From Rhizobium leguminosarum bv. viciae USDA 2370 (GTDB lineage: Bacteria > Pseudomonadota > Alphaproteobacteria > Rhizobiales > Rhizobiaceae), in the NCBI RefSeq assembly GCF_002008365.1, contig NZ_MRDL01000051.1, positions 558,001 to 622,000 of the forward strand: a stretch of DNA of 64,000 bases. Reading direction: 5' to 3'. Under the pieces are notes generated by a model, which was given only the letters and a program-made list of their open reading frames with translations, did not search any database and was not told the DNA's origin. Of the stretch, positions 11,431 through 19,877 are shown one piece after another. How positions within the stretch are numbered: the first letter of the stretch is position 1; each line of letters begins with the position of its first letter. A program made the translations under genes and the position numbers.

Positions 11431-11768
11431 CTAGAATTTGTAGCCGATCTGCAGACCGGCGCGTGTCATGCCGTCGTTCGGCCCATCGCAGAGATTGGCA
11501 TGCGAGGAGTGGGCGATCTGGGCCATGATGTTCCAGTGGGCGTTGAAACGATAGCCGGCGCCCAGATATTCGTGGAAGTGGACGCGACAGCCGAGTTCCG
11601 GGCAGTCACCATCGCCCTCGAGATCGCCGGTATGAATGACGCCGCCGAAGCCGGCTTCGGCAAAAAAAGCTTCTCGTTCAAATCGACCGTCCAGGTGAAG
11701 CCGGTGAAGAACTGGCTGGCCTCGCCTGACGTGCCGATCGAGGTGCCGAGATGCACACGAGGTGCCAT
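11431..11768 (-). pseudogene. decayed PagL-like lipid A 3-O-deacylase / acyloxyacyl hydrolase
   Basis: Reading the minus strand from 11660 to 11431 gives a clear PagL-family C-terminus: GFGGVIHTGD, then a His-Glu-Tyr segment, YRFNAHWNIMAQIAHSSHAN with the catalytic His-Ser pair, and a terminal LQIGYKF typical of outer-membrane beta-barrels. The preceding part of the family domain (VHLGTSIGTS, QFFTGFTWTVDLNEKLF) lies in a different frame between about 11768 and 11663. The switch falls in a run of seven A (T on the coding strand) at 11662-11668, and relatives would need five T's there. No signal peptide or N-terminal barrel strand is visible upstream of 11768. Intact homologues remove the 3-O-acyl chain of lipid A; this copy should be inactive unless the run is a sequencing error. 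Confidence 0.75.
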
Positions 11769-11931
11769 ACCCAAAAAACGCAACGGGATCTTTCCGAAGT
11801 CGACCTCATTTGCTGTCCTTTGATTCGCGTCAGACGGGAACAACAAGGAGGTAATATGGAGGTTGAGTCGGTGAAGCGCTCCGAATAGGCTCCGGCGTTT
11901 TTTCCAAATTATGACGTGTAATTGCAACACG

Positions 11932-13350
11932 TCATATTTCGCCGTCATAGGCGGAGCCGCCATTTTCCAGCAGCCGGCGCAGGATCATCAAGCCCGAGAT
12001 CAGTTCCTGCCCCGTCTTCGGCGAGGAAAAACCGATGCGAACGCGATGATAGGGTCTCTCTCCGCGCGCCGACTTGAACTCGTCCTCATCGTCGACGAGC
12101 ACGCCGTCGCGGAAGGCGGCATTTTTGAATGTGCCGGACATCCAGGGCTCCGGCAGTTTCAGCCAGAGGAAGGGCGCGTGTACGTGCGATTCGAAATCGA
12201 AGCCCTGCAGCTGCTCGCGGGCGAGACGGACGCGCCGTGAAAGTTCCTCAACACTTGCCTTGCGGATCTCGTGCGCCATGCCGCTTTCGACGAGGCGCGC
12301 GCAAGTCTCGGCCAGGATGAAGGGCAGGCCGCCGGTAATCATCCTATGCGTCACCTTGATGCGCTGGGCAAAATGCGGCGGGCAGGCGACCCAGCCGCCG
12401 CGCACGCCGGCGGCGACCGATTTCGACAGGCCGTTGACGAGGAAGGTGCGATCGGGCGCAATCGAGGCGAGCAGCGGCGTATCGTCGTCGGCCATGCCGC
12501 CGTAGAGGTCGTCCTCGATCAGCCAGACACTGTGTTTCCTGGCGATTGCGGCGATATCAGCGCGCCGCTCATAGGGCATGATCGCCAGCGTCGGATTGTG
12601 GACGGTCGGCATCAGGAAGGCGATCTTCGGATGCTGCTGCTGGCAGAGCCGCTCGAAATCCTCGGGGATCACGCCGAGCTCATCGGAATCGACCGTGAGT
12701 GTGCGGCGGCCGAGCAGGCGGGCGCTGCGGCTGACCTGCGTGTAGGTGAGATCTTCGAAGACGATCTTGTCGCCCGGCGCAGAAACGGCGGCGATAACTG
12801 ATATCGCCGCCGCATGGGCGCCGAGCGTCGGCACGATGGTTTCGACCTCCGGCGTCCAGCCGCTGCGGGCAAGCCAGAGGCGACCGGCCTCGAACCAGTT
12901 GCGCGGGAAACTGCGGGAATAAGAGGAGATTTCAGAAAGATGCTGTTCGCCGATCTCGGCGAGAATGCCTGCTATGATCTTGCCCTGGCCGAGATCGGGC
13001 GCGGCTGTCGTGTCGAAGCGGATCTTGTTCGCCGGCGCATCCTGGACGCGGGTACCGCCGAGCGAGACGGTCAGCGGATCGATCTGTTCGCCGGGCGCCG
13101 TCTCCGAGCGGTTCAGCACATAGGTGCCGCGCCCCACTTCGCCGGCGACCAGACCCCGCTCATGCACCAGCGCATAGGCGCGGCCGATCGTGCCGATCGT
13201 CACGCCGATATCATAGGCGAGGTTGCGCTGCGGCGGCAGTTTGCTGCCAGCGGGCAGGGCGCCGCTTGATATGGCGGATTCGATGCTGTCGGCAAGCCGG
13301 AGATAGACCGGCCCGGAACCGCGGGAAATATCGGGAAGCCAATTTGTCAT
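11932..13350 (-). CDS. MocR-type regulator: GntR HTH fused to aminotransferase-like domain
   Basis: A 472-residue PLP-dependent transcription factor. Residues 15-85 form a GntR winged helix (LRLADSIESAISSGALPAGSKLPPQRNLA, then the wing GEVGRGTYV). Residues about 120-470 form a class I aminotransferase fold with the PLP-lysine motif GLSKSVAAGVRGGW. Regulators of this type control vitamin B6, GABA, taurine or transport genes. The ATG at 13350 is taken because the HTH begins directly after it; upstream residues in the open frame include stop-free intergenic DNA. A pair of ATACAAT direct repeats lies just upstream. It diverges from the DUF1127 gene, a likely regulatory target besides itself. Confidence 0.9.
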   Translation of the reverse strand: MTNWLPDISRGSGPVYLRLADSIESAISSGALPAGSKLPPQRNLAYDIGVTIGTIGRAYALVHERGLVAGEVGRGTYVLNRSETAPGEQIDPLTVSLGGTRVQDAPANKIRFDTTAAPDLGQGKIIAGILAEIGEQHLSEISSYSRSFPRNWFEAGRLWLARSGWTPEVETIVPTLGAHAAAISVIAAVSAPGDKIVFEDLTYTQVSRSARLLGRRTLTVDSDELGVIPEDFERLCQQQHPKIAFLMPTVHNPTLAIMPYERRADIAAIARKHSVWLIEDDLYGGMADDDTPLLASIAPDRTFLVNGLSKSVAAGVRGGWVACPPHFAQRIKVTHRMITGGLPFILAETCARLVESGMAHEIRKASVEELSRRVRLAREQLQGFDFESHVHAPFLWLKLPEPWMSGTFKNAAFRDGVLVDDEDEFKSARGERPYHRVRIGFSSPKTGQELISGLMILRRLLENGGSAYDGEI

Positions 13351-13357
13351 GGTGACA

Positions 13358-13381
13358 ATTGTATATATTGGCACATTGTAT
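13358..13381. promoter_or_regulatory. paired direct repeats, probable MocR operator
   Basis: ATTGTAT occurs at 13358-13364 and again at 13375-13381 (ATACAAT read on the regulator's strand), start-to-start 17 bp. The repeats begin 8 bp upstream of the regulator's start codon, in the divergent gap with the DUF1127 gene. MocR proteins characteristically bind direct repeats near their own start, so autoregulation is the likely role. The site identity is inferred. Confidence 0.6.
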
Positions 13382-13431
13382 CGGTCAAGCGTATGAGTCA
13401 ATTCCAACGGCACGCCGAGAGGATTCCTGGA

Positions 13432-13689
13432 ATGTCTGCCTTGCCTGAGATCAAAATGCCGATTGTACCGATTGTCTCTTATGAAGACAGGAGACAGATT
13501 GTCCTTCCCGTCGCGCCCGCCGAGGCGACGACGCGTTTGGGCCGAATCTGGGCTGCCATTCTTCTCTGGCATCAGAAGCGGGAAGGCCGGCGCGCTCTGA
13601 GGGGCCTGACGGCGACCGAGCTCAAGGATATCGGAGTGTCACAGTCCGAAGCCGCGCGCGAAGTCGGCAAGTCGTTTTTCTGGGACTGA
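13432..13689 (+). CDS. DUF1127 domain-containing small protein
   Basis: An 85-residue protein ending in a DUF1127 domain: WHQKREGRRALRGLTATELKDIGVSQSEA, the Arg-rich helix-turn-helix-like segment typical of rhizobial small regulators, close to the C-terminus. The ATG at 13432 has AGAGGA eight bases upstream; an in-frame ATG at 13393 lacks such a site. Known DUF1127 proteins in Agrobacterium and Rhodobacter affect phosphate, stress and RNA metabolism, often by binding RNA, but this member's job is unknown. It is transcribed divergently from the MocR regulator, with a shared 80-bp control region. Confidence 0.8.
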   Translation: MSALPEIKMPIVPIVSYEDRRQIVLPVAPAEATTRLGRIWAAILLWHQKREGRRALRGLTATELKDIGVSQSEAAREVGKSFFWD

Positions 13690-13732
13690 TCTTGCTTTCG
13701 AGCAGATCATTCTTTCAGGGCCGATTGGGCGA

Positions 13733-14125
13733 TCAGCTGCAGGCCTTGTTGCCCGCCGACCAGCGATTGACGTCGGTGGTGATGCGGCCGGCGACCGGCT
13801 CCTGCATCATCGGCCCGAAGGCCTGCAGGCGCGACGGGCTTCCCTCGGCCTGAACGACCAGTAGCGGCCGGCTTTCCGGGCTGCCCTTGTGGACAAGCAG
13901 GATGCGTGGACGGCCGGAGAAGGAGTTGAGCTCCGGCGCCAGCTTATAAGCAGCAAAAGCCGGATCGCCCGATTTGAACCAGCAGGCATTGGCGCCGAGC
14001 GCCACGCGTTCCATCGTCGGCAGTGCGGCGCGGTTCGGGCCTGTCGTCGGCGCCGGCGTCTGGCAGGCTGTCACCATGGCTGCGAGAGCGGTCAACAGGG
14101 CGGCGTTTGCGAGGCGAGGGCGCAT
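13733..14125 (-). CDS. small putative lipoprotein
   Basis: A 130-residue protein with a hydrophobic leader and the lipobox-like VTAC (Cys about 20), predicting lipidation and anchoring to a membrane. The mature part is soluble, with three more cysteines, two of them in ANACW and KACS that could form a disulphide. No domain is recognised. It lies 88 bp downstream of purQ on the same strand, separated by a palindromic repeat, so it may or may not share the pur transcript. Confidence 0.7.
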   Translation of the reverse strand: MRPRLANAALLTALAAMVTACQTPAPTTGPNRAALPTMERVALGANACWFKSGDPAFAAYKLAPELNSFSGRPRILLVHKGSPESRPLLVVQAEGSPSRLQAFGPMMQEPVAGRITTDVNRWSAGNKACS

Positions 14126-14162
14126 TAATCTTGCTCCAGATCCGGACGGAAGGATTTTCGGG

Positions 14163-14209
14163 TGCATGCCGTTGCCCAAGACCGCTGCGCGGTTTTTGGG
14201 CGACGTGCA
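14163..14209. repeat. 47-bp imperfect palindrome (rhizobial intergenic repeat)
   Basis: The element starts and ends with TGCA. Its centre, CCCAA-ACCGC-tgc-GCGGT-TTTGGG, can form a long stem with few mismatches. It resembles palindromic elements scattered between genes in rhizobia. It lies just downstream of the purQ stop and could act as an mRNA 3' structure. Confidence 0.55.
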
Positions 14210-14213
14210 GGGC

Positions 14214-14885
14214 TCAGGCGGCGATGACGTCGAGCGCCGAGGCAAAGAGGCCGCGGCCGTCCGAACCGCCATGGGCGGCCTCGATCAGGTTCTCGGGATG
14301 CGGCATCATGCCGAGCACGTTGCCCTTTTCATTCATAACGGCGGCGATATCGTTGATCGAGCCATTCGGATTGGTGCCCTCGGCATAACGGAAGACCACC
14401 TGGCCATTGCCTTCGATCGCAGCCAGCGTCGCTTCGTCAGCGAAATAATTGCCGTCATGATGGGCGACCGGGCAGCGGATGACCTGACCCTGCGCATAGG
14501 CGCGGGTGAAATCCGTCTCGGCATTGACGATTTCCAGCTTGATCTCGCGGCAGACGAATTTCAGCGAGGAATTGCGCATCAGCGCGCCGGGCAGCAGGCC
14601 GGCCTCGACGAGGATCTGGAAGCCATTGCAGACGCCGAGCACCTTCACACCCTTCGCAGCCTTGTCGATGATTGCCTGCATGACCGGCATGCGGGCGGCG
14701 ATCGCACCGCAGCGCAGATAATCGCCATAGGAAAAGCCGCCGGGAATGACGATCAGATCGACATCGGGGATCTCGGTTTCCGTCTGCCAGATCGTCACCG
14801 GTGGCTGGCCGGAGATCTTGGTCAAGGCGGCGATCATGTCGCGGTCGCGGTTGAGGCCCGGAAGTTGAACGACGGCTGATTTCAT
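14214..14885 (-). CDS. purQ: phosphoribosylformylglycinamidine synthase subunit PurQ (glutaminase)
   Basis: A 223-residue class I glutamine amidotransferase that supplies ammonia to PurL in FGAM synthesis. The triad is visible: the nucleophile in LGVCNGFQ (Cys near 87) and the late His-Pro-Glu of MMPHPENL. FPGG-type segments (IPGGFSYGDYLRCGA) are intact. The start codon overlaps the kptA stop by 4 bp (14882-14885), so the two are translationally coupled. PurS lies upstream in the same cluster and PurL 2.9 kb downstream; together they make the three-component enzyme. Confidence 0.97.
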   Translation of the reverse strand: MKSAVVQLPGLNRDRDMIAALTKISGQPPVTIWQTETEIPDVDLIVIPGGFSYGDYLRCGAIAARMPVMQAIIDKAAKGVKVLGVCNGFQILVEAGLLPGALMRNSSLKFVCREIKLEIVNAETDFTRAYAQGQVIRCPVAHHDGNYFADEATLAAIEGNGQVVFRYAEGTNPNGSINDIAAVMNEKGNVLGMMPHPENLIEAAHGGSDGRGLFASALDVIAA

Positions 14886-15436
14886 GGGGTCCCTGCGTTT
14901 CGCGAAAGATATTGAACTGGAACGCTTTCGGCGAGCCATACTCCATTGTCGGAGACAAAGAAAGAATGACCCTCTGAAAACATGCGGGCCGCGTCTACGC
15001 ATAGGATGAGATGTTCACCCTTGCGGCGCATTGCGACGATTTTCGCCGTTTCGACATCTGCTGACAGATGAACGTGGTGCCGTTGCATCTTCTTCAAGCC
15101 TTCGCGCTCGATCGACTGCCAGTTCGTCAGAGACGTGCCGTGAAAAAGAGCGGCAGGCGGCTCGAGCTGGTTCAATGCGAGATCGACGTCGACACTATGA
15201 CCTTGGTTTGCGCGAATTCTATTATCGGCGAGCGAGAAGCGCTTCCTTGGATTGTTTTCGACAATCTCGATGATCTCGGCGCGGGAAACGTCGTATTTCG
15301 ACGACAACGCTTTTTCGAGTTCGTCGAACGCCACCCAACCCTCGCTATCAAGCGTCAAGCCCGAAGATTCCGGCGCATGACGCAAAACATAGCTCATATA
15401 TTTCGAGACTTCCGTCTCCAGCTTTGCTTTCATCAT
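14882..15436 (-). CDS. kptA: NAD-dependent RNA 2'-phosphotransferase, KptA/Tpt1 family
   Basis: A 184-residue Tpt1/KptA homologue. The enzyme transfers an internal RNA 2'-phosphate to NAD+, giving ADP-ribose 1'',2''-cyclic phosphate and nicotinamide. Conserved elements appear in order: SKYMSYVLRH near the N-terminus, RIRANQGHS near residue 80, LFHGTS near 98, and RHHVHLSAD near 118, which carry the expected catalytic Arg and His residues. The gene lies between purS (44 bp upstream) and purQ (4-bp overlap). That fixes it in the purine transcript, an unusual place. Bacterial substrates are not established, since bacteria lack the eukaryotic tRNA-splicing pathway. Confidence 0.93.
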   Translation of the reverse strand: MMKAKLETEVSKYMSYVLRHAPESSGLTLDSEGWVAFDELEKALSSKYDVSRAEIIEIVENNPRKRFSLADNRIRANQGHSVDVDLALNQLEPPAALFHGTSLTNWQSIEREGLKKMQRHHVHLSADVETAKIVAMRRKGEHLILCVDAARMFSEGHSFFVSDNGVWLAESVPVQYLSRNAGTP

Positions 15437-15480
15437 GACGCCAAATCCTCAAAGTCCGCCAGACGACGGGTCTGTGATCA

Positions 15481-15723
15481 TCAGTCGATCGCGATTGCGT
15501 AGTTCTCGATCACCGTGTTGGCGAGCAGTTTTTCGCACATGGCCTTGAGGTCGGCCTCGGCCTTGCCCTTGTCGGCGCCTTCCAGCTCCAGGTCGAAGAC
15601 CTTGCCCTGTCTTATATGGCCGACGCCCGAGAAGCCGAGGGCGCCAAGCGCACCCTCGATAGCCTTGCCCTGCGGATCGAGAACGCCGTTTTTCAGCGTG
15701 ACGGTGACACGAGCCTTGATCAC
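15481..15723 (-). CDS. purS: phosphoribosylformylglycinamidine synthase subunit PurS
   Basis: An 80-residue PurS, the small structural subunit that bridges PurQ and PurL in the FGAM synthase complex. It shows the family pattern: KARVTVTLKNGVLDPQGKAIEGAL, GVGHIRQGKVFDLEL and a C-terminal LANTVIENYAI. It starts 15 bp after the purC stop, in the order purC-purS-kptA-purQ on the minus strand. Confidence 0.96.
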   Translation of the reverse strand: MIKARVTVTLKNGVLDPQGKAIEGALGALGFSGVGHIRQGKVFDLELEGADKGKAEADLKAMCEKLLANTVIENYAIAID

Positions 15724-15738
15724 TTTGTCTTTCCTGCC

Positions 15739-16503
15739 TTACTTGACGAGAACCGGGCCGGTGCCGCGCACGGGCTCGTTTTCATTGATGATGCCGAGAC
15801 GGCGCGCAACTTCGGAATAGGCTTCGAGCAACCCGCCGAGGTCACGGCGGAAGCGGTCCTTGTCCATCTTCTCGTGGGTTTCGATATCCCAGAGCCGGCA
15901 GCTGTCCGGCGAGATTTCGTCTGCAAGGATGATGCGCATCATATCGCCTTCGAAGAGGCGGCCGCATTCGATCTTGAAATCGACGAGCTGGATTCCGACG
16001 CCGAGGAAGAGGCCGGTCATGAAGTCGTTGACGCGGATGGCAAGCGCCATGATGTCATCGAGTTCGGCGGGATTTGCCCAGCCGAAGGCAGTGATGTGCT
16101 CTTCGGAGACCATCGGATCGTCGAGCGCGTCGGACTTGTAATAGAATTCGATGATCGAGCGCGGCAGCACGACGCCCTCGTCGATGCCGAGGCGCTTGGC
16201 GAGAGAACCGGCCGCGACATTGCGCACGACGATCTCAAGCGGGATCATCTCTACTTCCTTGATCAACTGCTCGCGCATGTTGAGCCGGCGGATGAAATGA
16301 GTGGGGATGCCGATCTTGTTCAGATGGCTGAAGATATACTCGGAAATGCGGTTGTTGAGGACGCCCTTGCCATCGATGACTTCGTGTTTCTTCTTGTTGA
16401 AGGCAGTGGCATCGTCCTTGAAGAACTGGATCAAAGTGCCCGGTTCCGGGCCTTCATACAGAATCTTTGCCTTGCCCTCGTAAATACGGCGGCGACGGTT
16501 CAT
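15739..16503 (-). CDS. purC: phosphoribosylaminoimidazole-succinocarboxamide synthase
   Basis: A 254-residue SAICAR synthetase that joins CAIR and aspartate with ATP. The signature blocks are present: RRIYEGKAKILYEGP with the ATP-binding lysine, FKDDATAFN, the long central LEIVVRNVAAGSL, and the C-terminal LVDFKIECGR and LADEISPDSCRLWD. The ATG at 16503 gives the normal N-terminus MNRRRRIYEGK; another in-frame ATG nine bases upstream would add three residues. It is the first gene of the purC-purS-kptA-purQ cluster. Confidence 0.97.
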   Translation of the reverse strand: MNRRRRIYEGKAKILYEGPEPGTLIQFFKDDATAFNKKKHEVIDGKGVLNNRISEYIFSHLNKIGIPTHFIRRLNMREQLIKEVEMIPLEIVVRNVAAGSLAKRLGIDEGVVLPRSIIEFYYKSDALDDPMVSEEHITAFGWANPAELDDIMALAIRVNDFMTGLFLGVGIQLVDFKIECGRLFEGDMMRIILADEISPDSCRLWDIETHEKMDKDRFRRDLGGLLEAYSEVARRLGIINENEPVRGTGPVLVK

Positions 16504-16753
16504 CGTGGTCATTCTCTGTTGTTGGCGCTCTTGGGATAGCGCGAGTGGATCGATCTCGTGGCGTCCCCTTAAAGGAAAAGAGAGGGTTTCACAATCCGCC
16601 TGTCGCTCCTTCCCTGGTTTCCGGATTTCGCGGCCCTGGTTTCCAATTTTACGGAATACCGCAAAGAGAATCGAATGAATTCGCAAGACAAGTGTAGCGC
16701 CTTTTCCTCTACGGTGGAATGAAGGCAAAATGGCGGGCCGCTTATGCAGGTTT

Positions 16754-19051
16754 TTATTTGGCGGCTCTGCTTCGCAGCGCGCGACGAAGTTGCGTCTGCA
16801 GGGCGCGAGCGGCGATTTGCCCGTGGCGCCAGCTTCCGGCGCGGATGAAGGAGGGGATCTGCATGGCCGGCATCGGCCGGGCGAGCGCGTAGCCCTGCAG
16901 TGTGTCACAGTCGAGTTCTTCGAGAATGCGGATATGATCCACCGTCTCGACGCCCTCGGCGATGACGAGGATGTTCAGCGAACGGCCGATATCGATGATC
17001 GAGCCGACCAGTTTGCGCTGCTCGGACGATTGCGGCAGCATGCGGATCAGTTCGCGGTCGATCTTCAGCGTCTTCGGGCTCAGGCGCAGCAGGCTGACGA
17101 TCGAGGCATGGCCGGTGCCGAAATCGTCGATCTGGATGTCGATGCCGAGCTTGCGCAGCTTTTTCAGGTTGGCGGCCACCGCCTCGTCGCAATCGTCGAG
17201 CGAGATCGATTCCAGCAGCTCGAAGGAGATGGTGCCGGGCTCGATCTTCAGGGCGCGAAGCTTCTTGCCGAGATCGGGGTCGGCGAGCCGCCTGGCGGAG
17301 ACGTTGACCGATATCTTCGGGATCGGCAGCCCGTCCTTGATCCAGACGCTGCGGTCGGCCAGCGCTCGCTCCAGGATCAGGGCGTCGATGGTCGAGACGA
17401 CGTCGAGATCCTCGGCGATATCGAGGAAGCGGTCGGGCGTCAGCAGCCCGTGCACCGGGTGCTGCCAGCGGGCAAGCGTTTCAATGCCTGCGACATCGAG
17501 TGTGCGGGCATCGAACTGCAGCTGATAGAAGGGCACGAATTCATTGCGCTCGAGGCCGATCAGGATCTCGTCGGCGAGGTGCTTGGCGGAGATGATGTCG
17601 CGGCGGGCAGAGGCCGAGAAGAATTCGAAGCGGTTGCGGCCCAGGCCCTTGGCCCGATAAAGCGCGATATCGGCGTCGAGCAGCATCTGCTTGGCGTCGA
17701 GCGTCGATCCGCTATCGATGGCGATGCCGATGCTGGCGCCGAAACGGCAATCGTGACCCTCATATCTGACGGGTTTGCGCAATTCGCGGATAACACGTTC
17801 GGCAAGGCCGGCGATCTTCTTCGACGCGGGATCGACGGCGCAGAGGATGACGAATTCATCGCCGCCAATGCGGGCGACGAAATCGGTGGCGCGGACGGAA
17901 TTTCTCAGCACGCTTGCGGCATGCTGGAGCATGGCGTCGCCAGCCCGGTGGCCAAGCGTGTCGTTGATCTGCTTGAAGCGGTCGAGATCGATATGCAGGA
18001 TCGCCAGCGCCAGGCCCTTTGCCCGGCATTCGGCCGAACGCTCGCCCAGCATCTTGTCGAGATAGCGGCGGTTCGGCAGGCCGGTGAGATAATCGTGCAG
18101 CGCCAGGTGCTCGATGCTCTCCTTGGCGGCTTCGAGCTCGCGGTTGCGCGCCTCGGCCAGATCCTTGGCGCGCTGCAGCTCGTTGCGGAGCGCGACTTCC
18201 TCGGTGACGTCCCAGTTGGCGCCGATAAGCTTGCGGTGGCCGTTGCCGTCGATGAAGAAGGCCGAGCGGGCACGGATGACGCGTTCGACGCCGTCGCCGC
18301 GAATGATGCGGTATTCCTGCTGGAAATCACTGCCGCTTTCGACGCTACGGTCGGACAAGCCAAGCACGCGCTCGCGGTCGTCGGGATGCAGGCTTTTCGC
18401 CCAGGCGTCGCTGCCGATCTGCCGCGAGGCGCCCTGCAGGCCGTAAATGGCAATGAGGCGCTCGTCCCATTCGACGACATCATGCTCGATATCCGCCTCG
18501 AAGACGCCGATGCGGGAAATCTCCAGCGCCAGATCGAGCCGGCGCGACAAACGCGACAGCGTCTCCTCGGCCTGCTTGCGGGCGGTGATATCCGTATCCG
18601 TGCCGACGATGCGCGTCGGCACGCCACTCTCGTCCCATTCCACGCAGGCGCCGCGACACTCGATCCAGACCCAGTGGCCATCCTTATGGCGCTCGCGATA
18701 CTCGAAGATCTGATAATTGGGATCGCCGGCATTCTGCCGGTCGATGGCATGGACGACGAAATCGCGATCATCGGGATGGACCAGTTGCAGCCAGGCATCG
18801 TAATCGCCGGCGGCTTCCTCGTCGGGCGCCATGCCGCGGATAGTTTTCCACGTCTGCGAGTAATATTTTCGGTCGAGACGGTAGTTGTGATCCCATACGC
18901 CAAGGCCCGAGCCGACGAGCGCATGGTTCCAGCGGCTTTCCCGCTCTGCCAGGTCGCAATCGTCGGTCGCCCCATTGCCGATACCTGCCTCAGCCGCTGC
19001 GGCATCGCCATGCGGATCACCGGCCTCTGAATGGGCTTTCTTCACGGGCAT
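16754..19051 (-). CDS. PAS-PAS-GGDEF-EAL cyclic-di-GMP signalling protein
   Basis: A 765-residue cytoplasmic protein with no membrane segment. Two PAS/PAC sensor domains (about residues 40-160 and 165-290) are followed by a short coiled stretch. A GGDEF domain (about 325-490) has intact RIGGDEFVIL, and an EAL domain (about 505-750) has ETLARWQHP in place of EAL but keeps ExLxR, DDFGTGHAS and the KIDRELI block. Both diguanylate cyclase and phosphodiesterase activities are therefore plausible, with the PAS domains deciding the balance. No typical RxxD inhibitory site directly precedes GGDEF. It lies 250 bp from purC on the same strand and is probably a separate unit. Confidence 0.93.
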   Translation of the reverse strand: MPVKKAHSEAGDPHGDAAAAEAGIGNGATDDCDLAERESRWNHALVGSGLGVWDHNYRLDRKYYSQTWKTIRGMAPDEEAAGDYDAWLQLVHPDDRDFVVHAIDRQNAGDPNYQIFEYRERHKDGHWVWIECRGACVEWDESGVPTRIVGTDTDITARKQAEETLSRLSRRLDLALEISRIGVFEADIEHDVVEWDERLIAIYGLQGASRQIGSDAWAKSLHPDDRERVLGLSDRSVESGSDFQQEYRIIRGDGVERVIRARSAFFIDGNGHRKLIGANWDVTEEVALRNELQRAKDLAEARNRELEAAKESIEHLALHDYLTGLPNRRYLDKMLGERSAECRAKGLALAILHIDLDRFKQINDTLGHRAGDAMLQHAASVLRNSVRATDFVARIGGDEFVILCAVDPASKKIAGLAERVIRELRKPVRYEGHDCRFGASIGIAIDSGSTLDAKQMLLDADIALYRAKGLGRNRFEFFSASARRDIISAKHLADEILIGLERNEFVPFYQLQFDARTLDVAGIETLARWQHPVHGLLTPDRFLDIAEDLDVVSTIDALILERALADRSVWIKDGLPIPKISVNVSARRLADPDLGKKLRALKIEPGTISFELLESISLDDCDEAVAANLKKLRKLGIDIQIDDFGTGHASIVSLLRLSPKTLKIDRELIRMLPQSSEQRKLVGSIIDIGRSLNILVIAEGVETVDHIRILEELDCDTLQGYALARPMPAMQIPSFIRAGSWRHGQIAARALQTQLRRALRSRAAK

Positions 19052-19147
19052 TCTCGCTTATCTCACCTCGGCGCAGTCTGCGGTCATTCCATTAAGAAAG
19101 ACTTAGAAAGCACTTGCTCAACAAGCGGGATAGCGCCTTTTCCTCGA

Positions 19148-19702
19148 TCAGGTGGAGAGCCGGCCGAGGAACTGGGCAAAGACCATGGTGCCTTCCGGCC
19201 AGGGACCGTGACCGGAATCGGCATTGATATGACCGGACTCGCCGGCATCGACGAGGAAGGAGCCCCAACTGCTGGCAATCTCGTCGGCATGCTCGTAGCT
19301 GCCGAACGGATCGTTGCGGCTGGCGACCGTGATCGACGGGAAGGGCAGCGGATCACGCGGATAGGGACCGAAAGTCATCAGGTGCTTTGGGCGGATGTCG
19401 GGATTGGCCACATCGGGCGGGGCGACCAAGAAAGCGCCCGCCACGCGGTTGCGGAAATGCGGGATGGCGTGGATCACCGAGGGCACGCCCAGCGAATGGG
19501 CGACCAGGACGACCGGACGGGTCGAGGCGTTCACCTCCTCGGCGATGCGGGCGATCCAATCCTCGCGAACCGGCTTCGTCCATTCGGCCTGTTCGACGCG
19601 CCGCGCCGTGCTGAGCTTTGCCTCCCAGCGGCTTTGCCAGTGGCTCGGGCCGGAATTGGTGTAACCGGGGATGATGAGGATATCTGCGTCTGAGGCTTTC
19701 AT
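19148..19702 (-). CDS. RBBP9/YdeN-type serine hydrolase
   Basis: A 184-residue alpha/beta hydrolase of the RBBP9 (DUF1234-like) family. It begins with ILIIPGYTNSGPSHWQSRWE, which is family-specific, then has the nucleophile elbow VAHSLGVPS, the acidic residue in SRNDPFGSY, and His in GHINADSGHGPW. The ATG at 19702 is selected by the conserved N-terminus. Substrates are generally unknown; small esters or peptides are suspected. Confidence 0.88.
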   Translation of the reverse strand: MKASDADILIIPGYTNSGPSHWQSRWEAKLSTARRVEQAEWTKPVREDWIARIAEEVNASTRPVVLVAHSLGVPSVIHAIPHFRNRVAGAFLVAPPDVANPDIRPKHLMTFGPYPRDPLPFPSITVASRNDPFGSYEHADEIASSWGSFLVDAGESGHINADSGHGPWPEGTMVFAQFLGRLST

Positions 19703-19877
19703 AGTGCCGCCGATGTGAGAAAGCTGGTCCAAGATGTCAAGAGGGGGTGCCAAGGGAGAGAGCGACACGGGCGTTGAAAGTTGCTATATTGCTCCAGTGC
19801 CGGTTGCGGATTTCGTGTCGGCTTGCCCGCCGATGCTGTCCGCCGCCGATCAGGTCTCGGCTGAGGAGGAGAAAACC

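Noticed and set aside
11466..11963. 165-codon minus-strand frame as an intact gene
   Set aside because: Only residues about 65-100 resemble PagL proteins; the catalytic C-terminus is in another frame and the N-terminus is unrelated, so it is part of a pseudogene.
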